Shown one piece after another: positions 39,443-49,019 of a DNA stretch of 64,000 nucleotides. Both the position numbers and the translations under genes were made by a program. The stretch covers positions 1 through 64,000 of the forward strand of contig CAIJXV010000017.1 in NCBI GenBank assembly GCA_903824675.1. Reading direction: 5' to 3'. Under the pieces are notes generated by a model. It saw nothing but the letters and a program-made list of their open reading frames with translations, did not search any database and was not told where the DNA came from. Source of the DNA: an uncultured bacterium (GTDB lineage Bacteria; Verrucomicrobiota; Kiritimatiellia; CAIKKV01; CAIJXV01). The stretch's first letter is position 1. Every line of letters starts with the position of its first letter.

Positions 39443-41008
39443 TCAGCGCAACAGCATTTCTCGAAAAATATAGGGTAGTTCTTCGATCACATCCGACGCC
39501 ATCATCCCCACTTGAGAACGTCGCCAGGACGCATAATCGCCCGCCCGGCCATGCAGACTCACCGCTGCACAGGCCGCTTCAAAAGGCTTGATCCCCTGCG
39601 CCAGAAGGCCTCCCAGTAGACCCGTTAAGACATCTCCGGTTCCACCCGTGGCCATCCCGGGATTACCCGTCAAATTGAGCCCCACCGGACGATCGGCCGT
39701 GGCCACAAGCGTTGCTGCCCCCTTAAGCACCGCCACCGCACGGGCCCGAACAGAAGCTTCCCGGACCGCCGCAGCCCGATTCGCTTGAACCCAGTCGGGG
39801 TCCCGTCCCAATAACCGTGCCATTTCGCCGGGATGCGGCGTTATCACCAGGGGACCGGATGCGGCCTGCAAGGCCTCCAATTGGCCCCCAAAAACAGTCA
39901 GCGCATCAGCATCCAAAACCAACGGGGACTTGCAGATGGAAATCAATTGAACGATCAACTCGCGAATTTCCGGCTCTGTTGTGACCCCTGGGCCGACAGC
40001 AATTGCGTCAAAGGGCGCCAAGCCCCGCGGCAAACCGGCCAGAGCCGTGACGGCCAATTGACCCCGGTCTGCGGTCGGTGCCGCATGGACCATCGCTTGC
40101 GGCACCGCGCCCGCCACAATGGCGGCAATCGATTGCGGAACCAACAAGGAAACCAAACCAACCCCGGATCGACAAGCAGATTGGGCCGCCAGGATCGCCG
40201 CCCCAACATAACCCGGCGATCCGGCGATGATCAGCAGATGACCATAGGTCCCCTTATGCGAGTCTCTACGTCGACGTGAAAACAACTGGCGGACTTCCCA
40301 TCCGGTGATGAGTTCAGGGTCAGCGGTTAAATCTCGAGTCAGTTCCCAGGGAATACCGATATCGATCACTTCCAATCGTCCCACCGATTCCAGGGCTGCG
40401 GGCTTGAGAAGGCCGACTTTGGGCAGCCCCATTGTTGCAGTGATATCCGCACACACCGATTCCCCGTCTGACAATCCCGTATCGGCATCGAGCCCCGAAG
40501 GAACATCGATTGAAATCACCAGGCTTTCATGAGATAAAGAATTGATTGTATGAATCGCCCCGGCAATCGGCCCCCGGGCAGGCCCCGAGGCCCCGATCCC
40601 GAGGATGCCATCCACCAGCAGGTCGGCCGGCTCGGCTTGCGCCAGGGCCTCGTCCCACGCCTCGACAGTGGGTAACTCTCGCAACGTAACGCCACAGGCC
40701 CGCATTTTTCCCAGATGGCGAAGGGCATCCCCGCGGATATCGCCAGCCGAGCCAGCCAGCCAGACTTCGGCATCCATTCCTTCGTCATGAAGACAATGGG
40801 CTGCGGCAAAAGCATCTCCCCCATTATTCCCCCGCCCAGCCATGAGGAGGACAAAGGGATGGGCCATGCCACAGCGTTCGGAGAGACGGCAGACAACTTC
40901 CGCAATACCGTCACCGGCTCGCGCCATCAGTTCTTCGCCGGGAATATTGTAATCCTCGATCACTTTCCGGTCGAGGCTGCGCATCTGTTCGGTTGTCACA
41001 GTTTTCAT
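39443..41008 (-). CDS. nnr: Bifunctional NAD(P)H-hydrate epimerase/dehydratase
   Basis: GRGNNGGDAFAAAHCLHDEG; GSPGYVGAAILAAQSACRSGVGLV; NLTGNPGMATGGTGDVLTG. Confidence 0.95.
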   Translation of the reverse strand: MKTVTTEQMRSLDRKVIEDYNIPGEELMARAGDGIAEVVCRLSERCGMAHPFVLLMAGRGNNGGDAFAAAHCLHDEGMDAEVWLAGSAGDIRGDALRHLGKMRACGVTLRELPTVEAWDEALAQAEPADLLVDGILGIGASGPARGPIAGAIHTINSLSHESLVISIDVPSGLDADTGLSDGESVCADITATMGLPKVGLLKPAALESVGRLEVIDIGIPWELTRDLTADPELITGWEVRQLFSRRRRDSHKGTYGHLLIIAGSPGYVGAAILAAQSACRSGVGLVSLLVPQSIAAIVAGAVPQAMVHAAPTADRGQLAVTALAGLPRGLAPFDAIAVGPGVTTEPEIRELIVQLISICKSPLVLDADALTVFGGQLEALQAASGPLVITPHPGEMARLLGRDPDWVQANRAAAVREASVRARAVAVLKGAATLVATADRPVGLNLTGNPGMATGGTGDVLTGLLGGLLAQGIKPFEAACAAVSLHGRAGDYASWRRSQVGMMASDVIEELPYIFREMLLR

Positions 41009-41035
41009 TGATTCACGCTTCCGTTCCCGCCCGGA

Positions 41036-41431
41036 CTATCGGTCGCTCAATAACAATGCCTGGGCTATGGCGAAATGATGGGTATGCGACAAGCTGACCA
41101 AAACGTCACCCACTCCACGCCGTCCAGCAAACGCCCGCCCCTTCTCACTCAAGCGGACAGAGGGTTTTCCACTTTGGGCATCGCGAACAACCTCGATATC
41201 CAACCAGCCCAGGCTTGTTCCAATACCGGTTCCAAACGCCTTGGATACGGCTTCTTTGACGGCAAACCGTCCGGAATAGTAGAGCCATGGCGAGGCTTTG
41301 CTCTCGCAATAAGACTGCTCGCCGGGCAGGAAAATCCGGTTGCGAAACCGATCAGACCAGCGGGCGAGCATTTCCCGCATGCGCTCATTCTCAACCAGAT
41401 CAATCCCCGTCCCGACCACCCCCCCCGTCAC
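41036..41431 (-). CDS. acpS: Holo-[acyl-carrier-protein] synthase
   Basis: GTGIDLVENERM, GRFAVKEAVSKAFGTG, VSLSHTHHFAIAQA; GTG start overlapping the pdxJ stop (GTGA). Confidence 0.93.
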   Translation of the reverse strand: MTGGVVGTGIDLVENERMREMLARWSDRFRNRIFLPGEQSYCESKASPWLYYSGRFAVKEAVSKAFGTGIGTSLGWLDIEVVRDAQSGKPSVRLSEKGRAFAGRRGVGDVLVSLSHTHHFAIAQALLLSDR

Positions 41432-42180
41432 GGTTCTCCTCCCTGATAAGCACGCATGCCGGCCAGCATCTCCCGCGTCGCCCGCTCCACCCCCACACTC
41501 ACGGCCCGGCAAATGATGCTATGGCCGATATTGAGCGTGTCCAAATAAGGCAGGCGCAGAATCGACGGCAACGTAGCCAGATTGATTCCATGCCCGGCAT
41601 TTACGCGCAGCCCCAAGGCATGGGCCGCACGGGCACCCTCGATCAGACGGGCGAGTTCACGTCGGGCGAATGCGGGGCGTGTCGCGTCGCAAAAAGCACC
41701 TGTGTGCAATTCGACATAGGGTGCCCCCATCCGCGCCGCCGCCTCTAATTGGCGAAGGTCTGGATCGACAAACAGACTCACCCCGATGCCGGCTCGAGTG
41801 AGCGCGTCACAAGTTTTCCGCAAGGCCGTAAAATGACCGATGACATCCAGGCCACCTTCCGTCGTGAGTTCCCGCCGTTTTTCCGGGACCAGACAGACTT
41901 CCGTCGGACAGACATTGAGGGCGATCCGCACAATCTCCGGTGCATTGGCCATTTCGAGATTCATCGGGACCGAGAGCTGTTTTCTCAAATTGTAGACATC
42001 CGCATCCTGAATATGCCGACGATCTTCACGCAAATGAATCGTAATTCCCTTGGCACCCGCCCGCTCGCAGAGGCGGGCAACTTCCACCAGGTCGGGATAA
42101 AGGGTCCCTCGAGCCTGACGTAAAGTTGCCGCATGATCGATATTCACACCCAATCGCAAGACCGGCTTGGTCATATACAT
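41428..42180 (-). CDS. pdxJ: Pyridoxine 5'-phosphate synthase
   Basis: LGVNIDHAATLRQARGTLYPDLVEVA; GHGINLATLP. Confidence 0.96.
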   Translation of the reverse strand: MYMTKPVLRLGVNIDHAATLRQARGTLYPDLVEVARLCERAGAKGITIHLREDRRHIQDADVYNLRKQLSVPMNLEMANAPEIVRIALNVCPTEVCLVPEKRRELTTEGGLDVIGHFTALRKTCDALTRAGIGVSLFVDPDLRQLEAAARMGAPYVELHTGAFCDATRPAFARRELARLIEGARAAHALGLRVNAGHGINLATLPSILRLPYLDTLNIGHSIICRAVSVGVERATREMLAGMRAYQGGEP

Positions 42181-42250
42181 CTCCCAGGAAACGATTTCGC
42201 TTCAGGATTGAATACTAAAGTAATCCAGTACATTTGACTACCGTGTTTTT

Positions 42251-42592
42251 TTATTTATGATTTCGCAAAAAACACAACTCGGCGCGCAAACGCTCGACCT
42301 CGTTGAAGAGATGGAAGAACGAATTGAGCCAAGCCATATCATTACGGTGCCCGGCCCGCAAGTACTCGATCCGTCGAACCTTATAAATGGCTTCTTCTGT
42401 AAATCCCATCACTCCATAGGGCGGCTGAAAAACAGGTCGTACCAATCCGGCCCGGCAATAGATCAGAAGAGAGCGACGGGGAATTCCCGCGAGATGCGCG
42501 GCGGCATCGAGATTGTAAAGCGTGTTCGGCTCCGGTTGAAAGACTTCAACGGACAGGGAGGGCGCGGGCCTTGTGGGTAATCGTTTTTTCAT
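42251..42592 (-). CDS. CbpM/MerR-like chaperone modulator
   Basis: YNLDAAAHLAGIPRRSLLIYCRAGLVRPVFQPPYGVMGFTEEAIYKVRRIEYLR; 4-bp overlap with the dnaJ-like gene. Confidence 0.75.
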   Translation of the reverse strand: MKKRLPTRPAPSLSVEVFQPEPNTLYNLDAAAHLAGIPRRSLLIYCRAGLVRPVFQPPYGVMGFTEEAIYKVRRIEYLRAGHRNDMAWLNSFFHLFNEVERLRAELCFLRNHK

Positions 42593-43569
42593 GAAGATTT
42601 CCTCGGATTGAACGTCGATTGGGCAGCTACCTGTTCCCACGCCAATTTCTGTTTTGCGGTCAGATCTGACGGGACTTGAATGGACACAATGGCATACAGG
42701 TCACCCCTGCGCTCTCCACCGGCAGGCAAGCCCTTTCCCGTCAATCGAAATTGACGTTCTGCGACCGTCCCCGCGGGTATAATCAAAGAAACCAGTCCAT
42801 CAAGAGTAGGAATATGAATCTTAGCCCCTAACACGGCTTCCCATGGGGATAATTCCAAATCGTGATACAGGTCGACCCCACGAACCCGAAACTCGGGATG
42901 CTTGGCATAAGTAACATGCAAATAAAGATTGCCCGCCTCCCCTCCCCCGATACCGTCCTGTCCTTTACCCGCAAGCCGGATGAGTTGGGCCTCCCGTACG
43001 CCGGGCGGGATTTTCACGCGCAAGGTCTGCTGGGTGGACAATCGCGTCTGCGGATCCGTCCGCTGCAGCCGAATCACCCTAGATGCGCCATGCAACACTT
43101 CGTCCAATGTCACCAGGATGTCACCTTCAATGTCACCCCCCTGCTGCATAACCGGATGATCGTTCCCCCCTTTGTTTCTTGCGTTACCGGAAGGAGTAAA
43201 TCCGCCAAATGAAGATTCGTGACGACCAAAGAACTGTTCAAAGAAGTCACTGAAACCGGTCCCTTCGAAATGGAATTCAGAACCTGCCCCTCGTCGATCC
43301 TCAAATCCGCTTTCGGGCTCTGGAGCCTGCCGTTCGGGATGGTTCCAGTTCGCCCCTAACGCATCATATTTACGTCGTTTTTCAGGATCACTGAGAACTT
43401 CATTGGCCTCATTGATTTCTTTAAACCGGACTTCAGCGGTGTGTTTATCTTTGGCGACATCAGGATGATACTGACGGGCCAAAGCCCTGAACGCCTTCTT
43501 AATCTCGGATTCCGTCGCATTTCGATTCAGCCCGAGAACCTGATAGTAATCTTTAAATTCAACCGTCAT
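42589..43569 (-). CDS. DnaJ-type co-chaperone (CbpA-like, no zinc domain)
   Basis: KDYYQVLGLNRNATESEIKKAFRALARQYHPDVAKD (HPD), DnaJ C-terminal domains. Confidence 0.92.
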   Translation of the reverse strand: MTVEFKDYYQVLGLNRNATESEIKKAFRALARQYHPDVAKDKHTAEVRFKEINEANEVLSDPEKRRKYDALGANWNHPERQAPEPESGFEDRRGAGSEFHFEGTGFSDFFEQFFGRHESSFGGFTPSGNARNKGGNDHPVMQQGGDIEGDILVTLDEVLHGASRVIRLQRTDPQTRLSTQQTLRVKIPPGVREAQLIRLAGKGQDGIGGGEAGNLYLHVTYAKHPEFRVRGVDLYHDLELSPWEAVLGAKIHIPTLDGLVSLIIPAGTVAERQFRLTGKGLPAGGERRGDLYAIVSIQVPSDLTAKQKLAWEQVAAQSTFNPRKSS

Positions 43570-43805
43570 ATTTCGGAAACTCCTGAACCCGATTCCTTGA
43601 TGGCGAAAAGGGGAATGGCGTTAATTTGAATCCCTTTAAGGACGGATGTCACGGCACCGTTTTCCAGTGGCGCCTTGGATTCCGGGATAATCGGTCCATC
43701 GATCGTGTCGCAGTGGGCACGAGCCGTAGGCGAAAAGAGCAAAGATAATAGAGCGCCAAAGATTACGCTCCACCGCCTGTTTGATCCTCGGCTTGCACGT
43801 ATCAT
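43566..43805 (-). pseudogene. Short secreted protein resembling the N-terminus of DUF6448-like proteins, apparently truncated
   Basis: Signal peptide then AHCDTIDGPIIPESKAPLENGAVTSVL; ends after about 60 coherent residues and overlaps dnaJ start by 4 bp. Confidence 0.45.
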
Positions 43806-43829
43806 TTGATTTCTCCTTTGATTGGATCA

Positions 43830-43858
43830 TTTATACTGGACCGGCATCGATAGCGCAA
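43830..43858 (-). promoter_or_regulatory. Promoter TTGCGC-N17-TATAAA (minus strand) for the 43805/dnaJ/cbpM-like operon
   Basis: Hexamers at 43853-43858 (-35) and 43830-43835 (-10). Confidence 0.5.
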
Positions 43859-43993
43859 TGGGGTATAGTGCGTAGTCGGAGTGGCTAAAATCCTTATGGA
43901 TTTAGGATCAAATCTAAGGTCGAAACGGACTATAGAAGGGGAAAAGGCGGATTACCCGGTATCTGATTATTTTTCGGGGTCACCTAAATAGTG

Positions 43994-44280
43994 CTACCCG
44001 AAAACGACCGAGCGAATGGCCGTCACCAGATCTTCAAAAACCCTTTTTTTTGCACAAATCCCAGCCCCCTCGCGTCCAGGACGGCATGAACCAAGGCGGA
44101 ATTCAAATGGTGGGAAAGAGCAAGGATTCGTGTTTCCGGCCGCACGGCCAGAATTGCCCGCATGGCGTCAATCCCTTTCATTCTGGGCAGCATAATATCC
44201 ATGCCGATCACATCCGGATGGATCTGAACCATCGTTTCGACCGCTTCTTCCGCAGCTCCCACGGCAGAAATAACCGCCAA
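43994..44280 (-). pseudogene. Response-regulator receiver-domain remnant
   Basis: IHPDVIGMDIMLPRMKGIDAMRAILAVRPETRILALS; lacks N-terminal DD(H/D) and output domain; receiver C-terminus FEDLVTAIRSV found in another frame after an 8-nt homopolymer. Confidence 0.65.
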
Positions 44281-44378
44281 TGGCAGATCAAAATTCGATC
44301 CAGCCTATTCGATTGTACGCTCATGGGCTCCCTGCAAATCTCGCCCCTTGTTTCCGTATTCATTTTGCATTCAATCAC

Positions 44379-44407
44379 TTGCGAACCGGCATCGTTCCCG
44401 GTATACT
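44379..44407 (+). promoter_or_regulatory. Promoter TTGCGA-N17-TATACT immediately upstream of moxR-like gene
   Basis: -10 ends 8 nt before the ATG at 44416. Confidence 0.55.
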
Positions 44408-44415
44408 CTCCAGGA

Positions 44416-45249
44416 ATGAGTCCTATTCGAAAAATTCAACAGGATCACGGCATCGTCGGTCGCGATGAAGAGTTGGCCCTCTCCTTGGCCATTCTCAAAG
44501 CCGACCGCCATCTCCTGCTTGAAGGTCCCGTCGGCGTCGGAAAAACCACCATTGCCCTCGCCGTTGCCCGGCATTTGGAACGACCGTCCATCCGGGTTGA
44601 TGGTGACGACCGCTATACCGAGGCCAAATTGACCGGTTGGTTCGATCCTCAGCAAGTTCTCGCTGCGGGCTATGGTCCCCACTCCTTCATCGAAGGGCCC
44701 CTCACCCAAGCCATGCGTCAGGGAGCGATCCTCTTTATCAATGAGTTGAACCGTATGCCGGAATCAGTCCAAAATGTTTTATTGCCTGCCTTGGATGAGC
44801 GACTTCTTATCCTTCCCCAGATCAGCACTATCCGTGCCCAACCGGGCTTCTTGGTGATCGCCACCCAAAATCCTGTGGAATACATTGCGACCGGACATCT
44901 TTCCGAGGCACTCAAAGATCGCTTTGAACATGTCGTTCTCAATTATCAAACAGAAGACGAGGAAACCCGGATCGTCCAACACGTCACCGCCTGCAAAGAT
45001 GACACACTAATCCGTGAAGCGGTCGCCCTGACCCGCCTGACCCGAATCCACCCGCTCTTCAAAAAAGGCGCATCGATCCGAGCCGCCATTGCCATGGTCC
45101 TCATCGCCCGGCATTTAACGGGCGCGGACCGCCTCACACGGGCTGCTCGGGCTGCGTTGGCCACCCGGGTTGAATTACGGGACGAGGAAGAACGGGGATT
45201 AAACGTGGCACTCGATGAACTTCTGGTTGACTTAAAAAAAAAGGGCTGA
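44416..45249 (+). CDS. MoxR-family AAA+ ATPase
   Basis: LLEGPVGVGKTTIALAVARHL; ILFINELNRMPESVQNVLLPALDER; ATQNPVEYIATGHLSEALKDRF. Confidence 0.93.
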   Translation: MSPIRKIQQDHGIVGRDEELALSLAILKADRHLLLEGPVGVGKTTIALAVARHLERPSIRVDGDDRYTEAKLTGWFDPQQVLAAGYGPHSFIEGPLTQAMRQGAILFINELNRMPESVQNVLLPALDERLLILPQISTIRAQPGFLVIATQNPVEYIATGHLSEALKDRFEHVVLNYQTEDEETRIVQHVTACKDDTLIREAVALTRLTRIHPLFKKGASIRAAIAMVLIARHLTGADRLTRAARAALATRVELRDEEERGLNVALDELLVDLKKKG

Positions 45250-45281
45250 AGCCGCCCCCTGATTCCACGCCCTCCACCAGA

Positions 45282-46187
45282 TTGGCCTTCGCTCTCGCCT
45301 TTGAAACTCGGGGCCTGCCCGCCGATTCCGACGACCTCTTCGCTGACGCCGACCCCCATGCCGAACTTGCCGAGCATTATCAGATCGATCCCAACCATTT
45401 GGATGGCTGGTCCATTGCCGAACAATTGTCAAAATTAGGCAAGGAAATCGCCGACCCACAACTCCGCGCATTTGCCCGGAAAATTGCAGCTAAGTCGGTT
45501 TTACGCCGAGCCGCTCGCCTGGTCGGTCCCATCCGCCCCGCCCTTCGACGCATTGTTGAACCCTTCCGTGAACCTTTTCGCGGCGAATTGGATATCGATC
45601 GAACACTGGAGAATGCCCTGGGTCGACGCCGCCCAAAGCCGGAAGACTGGATGATTTCGGACCGGCGCGAAAAACAACCCCAAGTCGTCCTGATGATGGA
45701 TGTTTCCCTGTCCATGTCCGGCCGAAATCTAGCCCTCGCCGCCCTGGCCACCGCCGTACTCGCCTTTAAAATCCGGCCGCCCGATCTGGCGGTCATCGCT
45801 TTCGACAGCAGTGCGCGAACGCTTCATGAACTCGGGCAATCCATCGGCCGTCAGCGACTGGTTGAATCCATTCTAGCGCAACCAGCGCGCGGCTTCACCA
45901 ACCTCGAAGAAGCCTTGCGATGCGGGGCGCGCGAACTTCATCGCGCCCGTTCTGTGGACCGGGCCGCCATCCTGATCACGGACGGAGTCTATACCACCGG
46001 CGGCGACCCCCTGCCACTGGCCAGGAATTTCCGCAATCTGCATGTCATCCTGACCGAAGATTACAAAATGAACGAAGATCTCTGCCGGCGAATGGCCAAT
46101 GCCGGAAAGGGGAAGCTTTTCAAGGTCAAGGGGTTCGAAGATTTGCCGGCGCGGATGCTCGATATTGCCAACCGGGTTTTGCGCTAA
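45282..46187 (+). CDS. VWA-domain protein (MoxR partner); exact start uncertain
   Basis: MIDAS-type VVLMMDVSLSMSG; VIAFDSSARTL; AAILITDGVYTTGGD. Confidence 0.87.
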   Translation: MAFALAFETRGLPADSDDLFADADPHAELAEHYQIDPNHLDGWSIAEQLSKLGKEIADPQLRAFARKIAAKSVLRRAARLVGPIRPALRRIVEPFREPFRGELDIDRTLENALGRRRPKPEDWMISDRREKQPQVVLMMDVSLSMSGRNLALAALATAVLAFKIRPPDLAVIAFDSSARTLHELGQSIGRQRLVESILAQPARGFTNLEEALRCGARELHRARSVDRAAILITDGVYTTGGDPLPLARNFRNLHVILTEDYKMNEDLCRRMANAGKGKLFKVKGFEDLPARMLDIANRVLR

Positions 46188-46218
46188 CCGTCCCGGCGCT
46201 GGATTCCCCGCGGTCTCC

Positions 46219-47301
46219 TTACCTCAGGTTCCCCGCCCTTACAACATCGGCCACCCGCTTGAATTTTTCAACCGTCACCCCGGGCGGACAGGAATCGGAA
46301 TTCGCCAACAGATAAGGACCGCCCTGCCCGTCGGTCAAAACCTGCGCAATATAATCTCCCAGCTCCATTTCAGATAGATTTAAAAAATGAACAGGTTCAA
46401 TCCCCCCAATGATCGCCATCCCGGGCCCCACGCGTTTCCGCGCCTCCTGCAGGGTTACATTCCCGGTGGGCGGGGGCGAGAGACTTTCGACTCCATAAAC
46501 GCCACTGTCTCGCATCCGTTCCACCAGCTCCCGGACATGTCCACAGGCATGCTGGATATAACGACGCCCTGCTTTCTTTAAAATCCGGCACCATTCCCCG
46601 ATTTCCGGACCAATATACCGGTCGTATTGCGCCGGCGAATAGTTTTGCGTGCTCGAATCCTCCCATGTGATGAAGTAATCGTAGGGGGCTTCCATGGACA
46701 ATCGAACCGCTGTTCGATCGTTCTCCACCATCGCCTGCCACAAAGACTCCACCACCTCGGGCTCATCGGCCAGAGCATAGGTCAATGCTTCCGTTCCCAC
46801 ATGTTGTTCAACCAGTGACTGGAATGCCGATTTATAGCGGGGAATCAGCATGCCCAGGGATAACCCTTCCCGTCCATCCCCTGCCATGAACTCCCGGATC
46901 GGTTGAAGATCGACCGTCATCCGGGTATGCTCTTCAATCCACATTTGAATCTTGTAATCTTCAATGCGCTTCAGGGGATGTTCCAATAGGAAACTCGTAT
47001 TGCCGATTTCGCTGCGCCGGTATAACCATCGCAGAGTCCCCACCGGAGTCCGGCATTCATGCTGGGTATCCAATCCCTCGGTTTGTTGGACAAGCTCCAG
47101 CCCCGGCACTTCCGATCGAATCGCACAGGGAGCCCCCCGCCATAATGGATCGGCACCTATCATCTGGTGGAAGGCCAACGGACCCCGGGATCGGACCGAT
47201 TCTGGAAAGAAATCCCAGACATAAGCGAGGAATGGACAGAACGGCACGGGGTCGACCACCTGCCCTTCCAATGCCGCGGCAATCCGTTCGCGTGAATTCA
47301 C
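46219..47301 (-). CDS. Uroporphyrinogen decarboxylase-family protein, MtaA/CmuA-like methyltransferase type
   Basis: URO-D fold; HxC motif YIQHACGHVRELV and distal Cys LLANSDSCPPGVTVEK. Confidence 0.8.
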   Translation of the reverse strand: MNSRERIAAALEGQVVDPVPFCPFLAYVWDFFPESVRSRGPLAFHQMIGADPLWRGAPCAIRSEVPGLELVQQTEGLDTQHECRTPVGTLRWLYRRSEIGNTSFLLEHPLKRIEDYKIQMWIEEHTRMTVDLQPIREFMAGDGREGLSLGMLIPRYKSAFQSLVEQHVGTEALTYALADEPEVVESLWQAMVENDRTAVRLSMEAPYDYFITWEDSSTQNYSPAQYDRYIGPEIGEWCRILKKAGRRYIQHACGHVRELVERMRDSGVYGVESLSPPPTGNVTLQEARKRVGPGMAIIGGIEPVHFLNLSEMELGDYIAQVLTDGQGGPYLLANSDSCPPGVTVEKFKRVADVVRAGNLR

Positions 47302-47323
47302 GAGAAAACAAGCCCCTCATCGT

Positions 47324-48004
47324 TCAGCGCAGGTCAGACCCCGGGCAACAACCTTTATCCGACAGGACCTTTATATGTTCAGTTAACACCAAAGAGCGAA
47401 GTTGTCCGTAGGCCTTATCCAAATCATCATTTACGATCACATAACGGTAATCCCGCCAGGTGTCCATTTCACGGCGAGCGTTTTGCAGGCGCCGGGCAAT
47501 CGTCTCGGGAGCATCTTCACCCCGGCCGGTCAGACGTTGTTGCAGAACCGCCTCGGATGGCGGCAGGATAAAAACATCAACGAAGGCACGCCGCAATAAA
47601 TCACCCGCCGGCGCGACCTGAACGGCCGTGCGAATCTGGGCGGCGCCCTGAACATCGATATCCATCAAAACATCGTGACCGGCCGACAGGGCGGTGACCA
47701 CTTCAGAACGAAGAGTACCATAGCGATTTCCATGGACTACCGCCTGCTCAAGAAAGGCTCCGGACCGGGACCTGCATTCGAATTCGTCCGGAGACAAAAA
47801 ATGGTAATGAACATCCTGTTGTTCCGTGCCCCGGGGCGCCCGCGTTGTGCAAGAAACGGAATAAGCAATCTCAGGGAATTCGGCCCGAAGCCGGGTGCAC
47901 AAGGTTGTCTTTCCCCCTCCAGATGGCGCGGAAACAACCAATAATAGGGGGCGGTCAAGGGTTTTGCTGACGACTTCCCAAAGAGTTGGTTCTTTTGCGC
48001 CCAT
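47324..48004 (-). CDS. gmk: Guanylate kinase
   Basis: LLVVSAPSGGGKTTLCTRLRAEFPEIAYSVSCTTRAPRGTEQQDVHYHFLS. Confidence 0.95.
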   Translation of the reverse strand: MGAKEPTLWEVVSKTLDRPLLLVVSAPSGGGKTTLCTRLRAEFPEIAYSVSCTTRAPRGTEQQDVHYHFLSPDEFECRSRSGAFLEQAVVHGNRYGTLRSEVVTALSAGHDVLMDIDVQGAAQIRTAVQVAPAGDLLRRAFVDVFILPPSEAVLQQRLTGRGEDAPETIARRLQNARREMDTWRDYRYVIVNDDLDKAYGQLRSLVLTEHIKVLSDKGCCPGSDLR

Positions 48005-48018
48005 ATCCTGTTCTCCGT

Positions 48019-48903
48019 CTATTCGAGATTCTGAACCTGCTCGCGAATCCGTTCCAATTCGGTTTTGGCTTCAATCACCTGCTGGGCAATCGTCAGATCG
48101 TTCGCCTTGGAACCGATCGTATTGACCTCACGAAACATCTCCTGAACGAGAAAATCAAGCGCCCTGCCAACCGGCTCATCGGACGCCAGATTCCGGTTGG
48201 CCTGTGCGAGATGACTGTCCAGCCGCGTAATTTCCTCGCTGATATCGCATCGATCAGCAAACAAGGCGATTTCGCGAACAATTTGCGGATCGTCAACATT
48301 AACCCCCACTTCGGCCCGCTCCAAACGCTCTAATAACGTCCGGCGATATCGTACCGCAACACCTGGAGCACTGGCTTGAATGGTCTTTAGTGCCCGCCGC
48401 AAATGATCCAACCGCCCCCGTAAATCACGGGCCAGGATTTGCCCTTCCCGAAGGCGCATGCGCCCATGTTGCAAAAGGCCCGCTCGCAAGGCTTTCACCA
48501 GCAAACCTTCCAGGACTGCGGTATCCGCAAAGGGATCATCCGGCCGGATCACATTCGGCATTTGCAGTAACTGTGCCAGGGTTCCGTTTTCCTGAAGTTT
48601 CAACGCCCGGGCCAGTTCGCGTATTTCACGAAGACCAGCCGCCGCCACCGCATGATCTAGTCTGAATCCGGCATGCGACCGTCCCCCGACCACCCGAACC
48701 TGGACGGACACGTTGACTTGCCCCCGACTGATCGCGGCCTGAATCGGTTCGTGCAACAGGCTTTCACAATGACCCAACCCCCGGGGTAGATTCGCCCGGA
48801 TATCGAGTTGCTTGCGATTGACAGAGCTGATTTCAACTTCAACGGCCAACCCCACCGCAGTGGCACGGCCCCGCCCAAACCCCGTCATGCTTTTAACCGC
48901 CAT
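48019..48903 (-). CDS. yicC: YicC-family protein
   Basis: MTGFGRGRA, SVNRKQLDIRANLPRGL; LDFLVQEMFREVNTIGSKAND. Confidence 0.94.
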   Translation of the reverse strand: MAVKSMTGFGRGRATAVGLAVEVEISSVNRKQLDIRANLPRGLGHCESLLHEPIQAAISRGQVNVSVQVRVVGGRSHAGFRLDHAVAAAGLREIRELARALKLQENGTLAQLLQMPNVIRPDDPFADTAVLEGLLVKALRAGLLQHGRMRLREGQILARDLRGRLDHLRRALKTIQASAPGVAVRYRRTLLERLERAEVGVNVDDPQIVREIALFADRCDISEEITRLDSHLAQANRNLASDEPVGRALDFLVQEMFREVNTIGSKANDLTIAQQVIEAKTELERIREQVQNLE

Positions 48904-49019
48904 ATCACATCTCCCGGTTATCTACCGCCAATGGTTTGATCCCATCAACGATGGGGCGGATTATTCCCTTTTTTTCATAGAGCCGCCACATAAAACGGAA
49001 ACAGGTCTGCATCTTTGGG

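Noticed and set aside
39416-39444. Inverted repeat GACGGGGT/ACCCCGTC between convergent genes
   Set aside because: Could be a bidirectional terminator but the loop is 13 nt and no T-run follows on either side; too weak to call.
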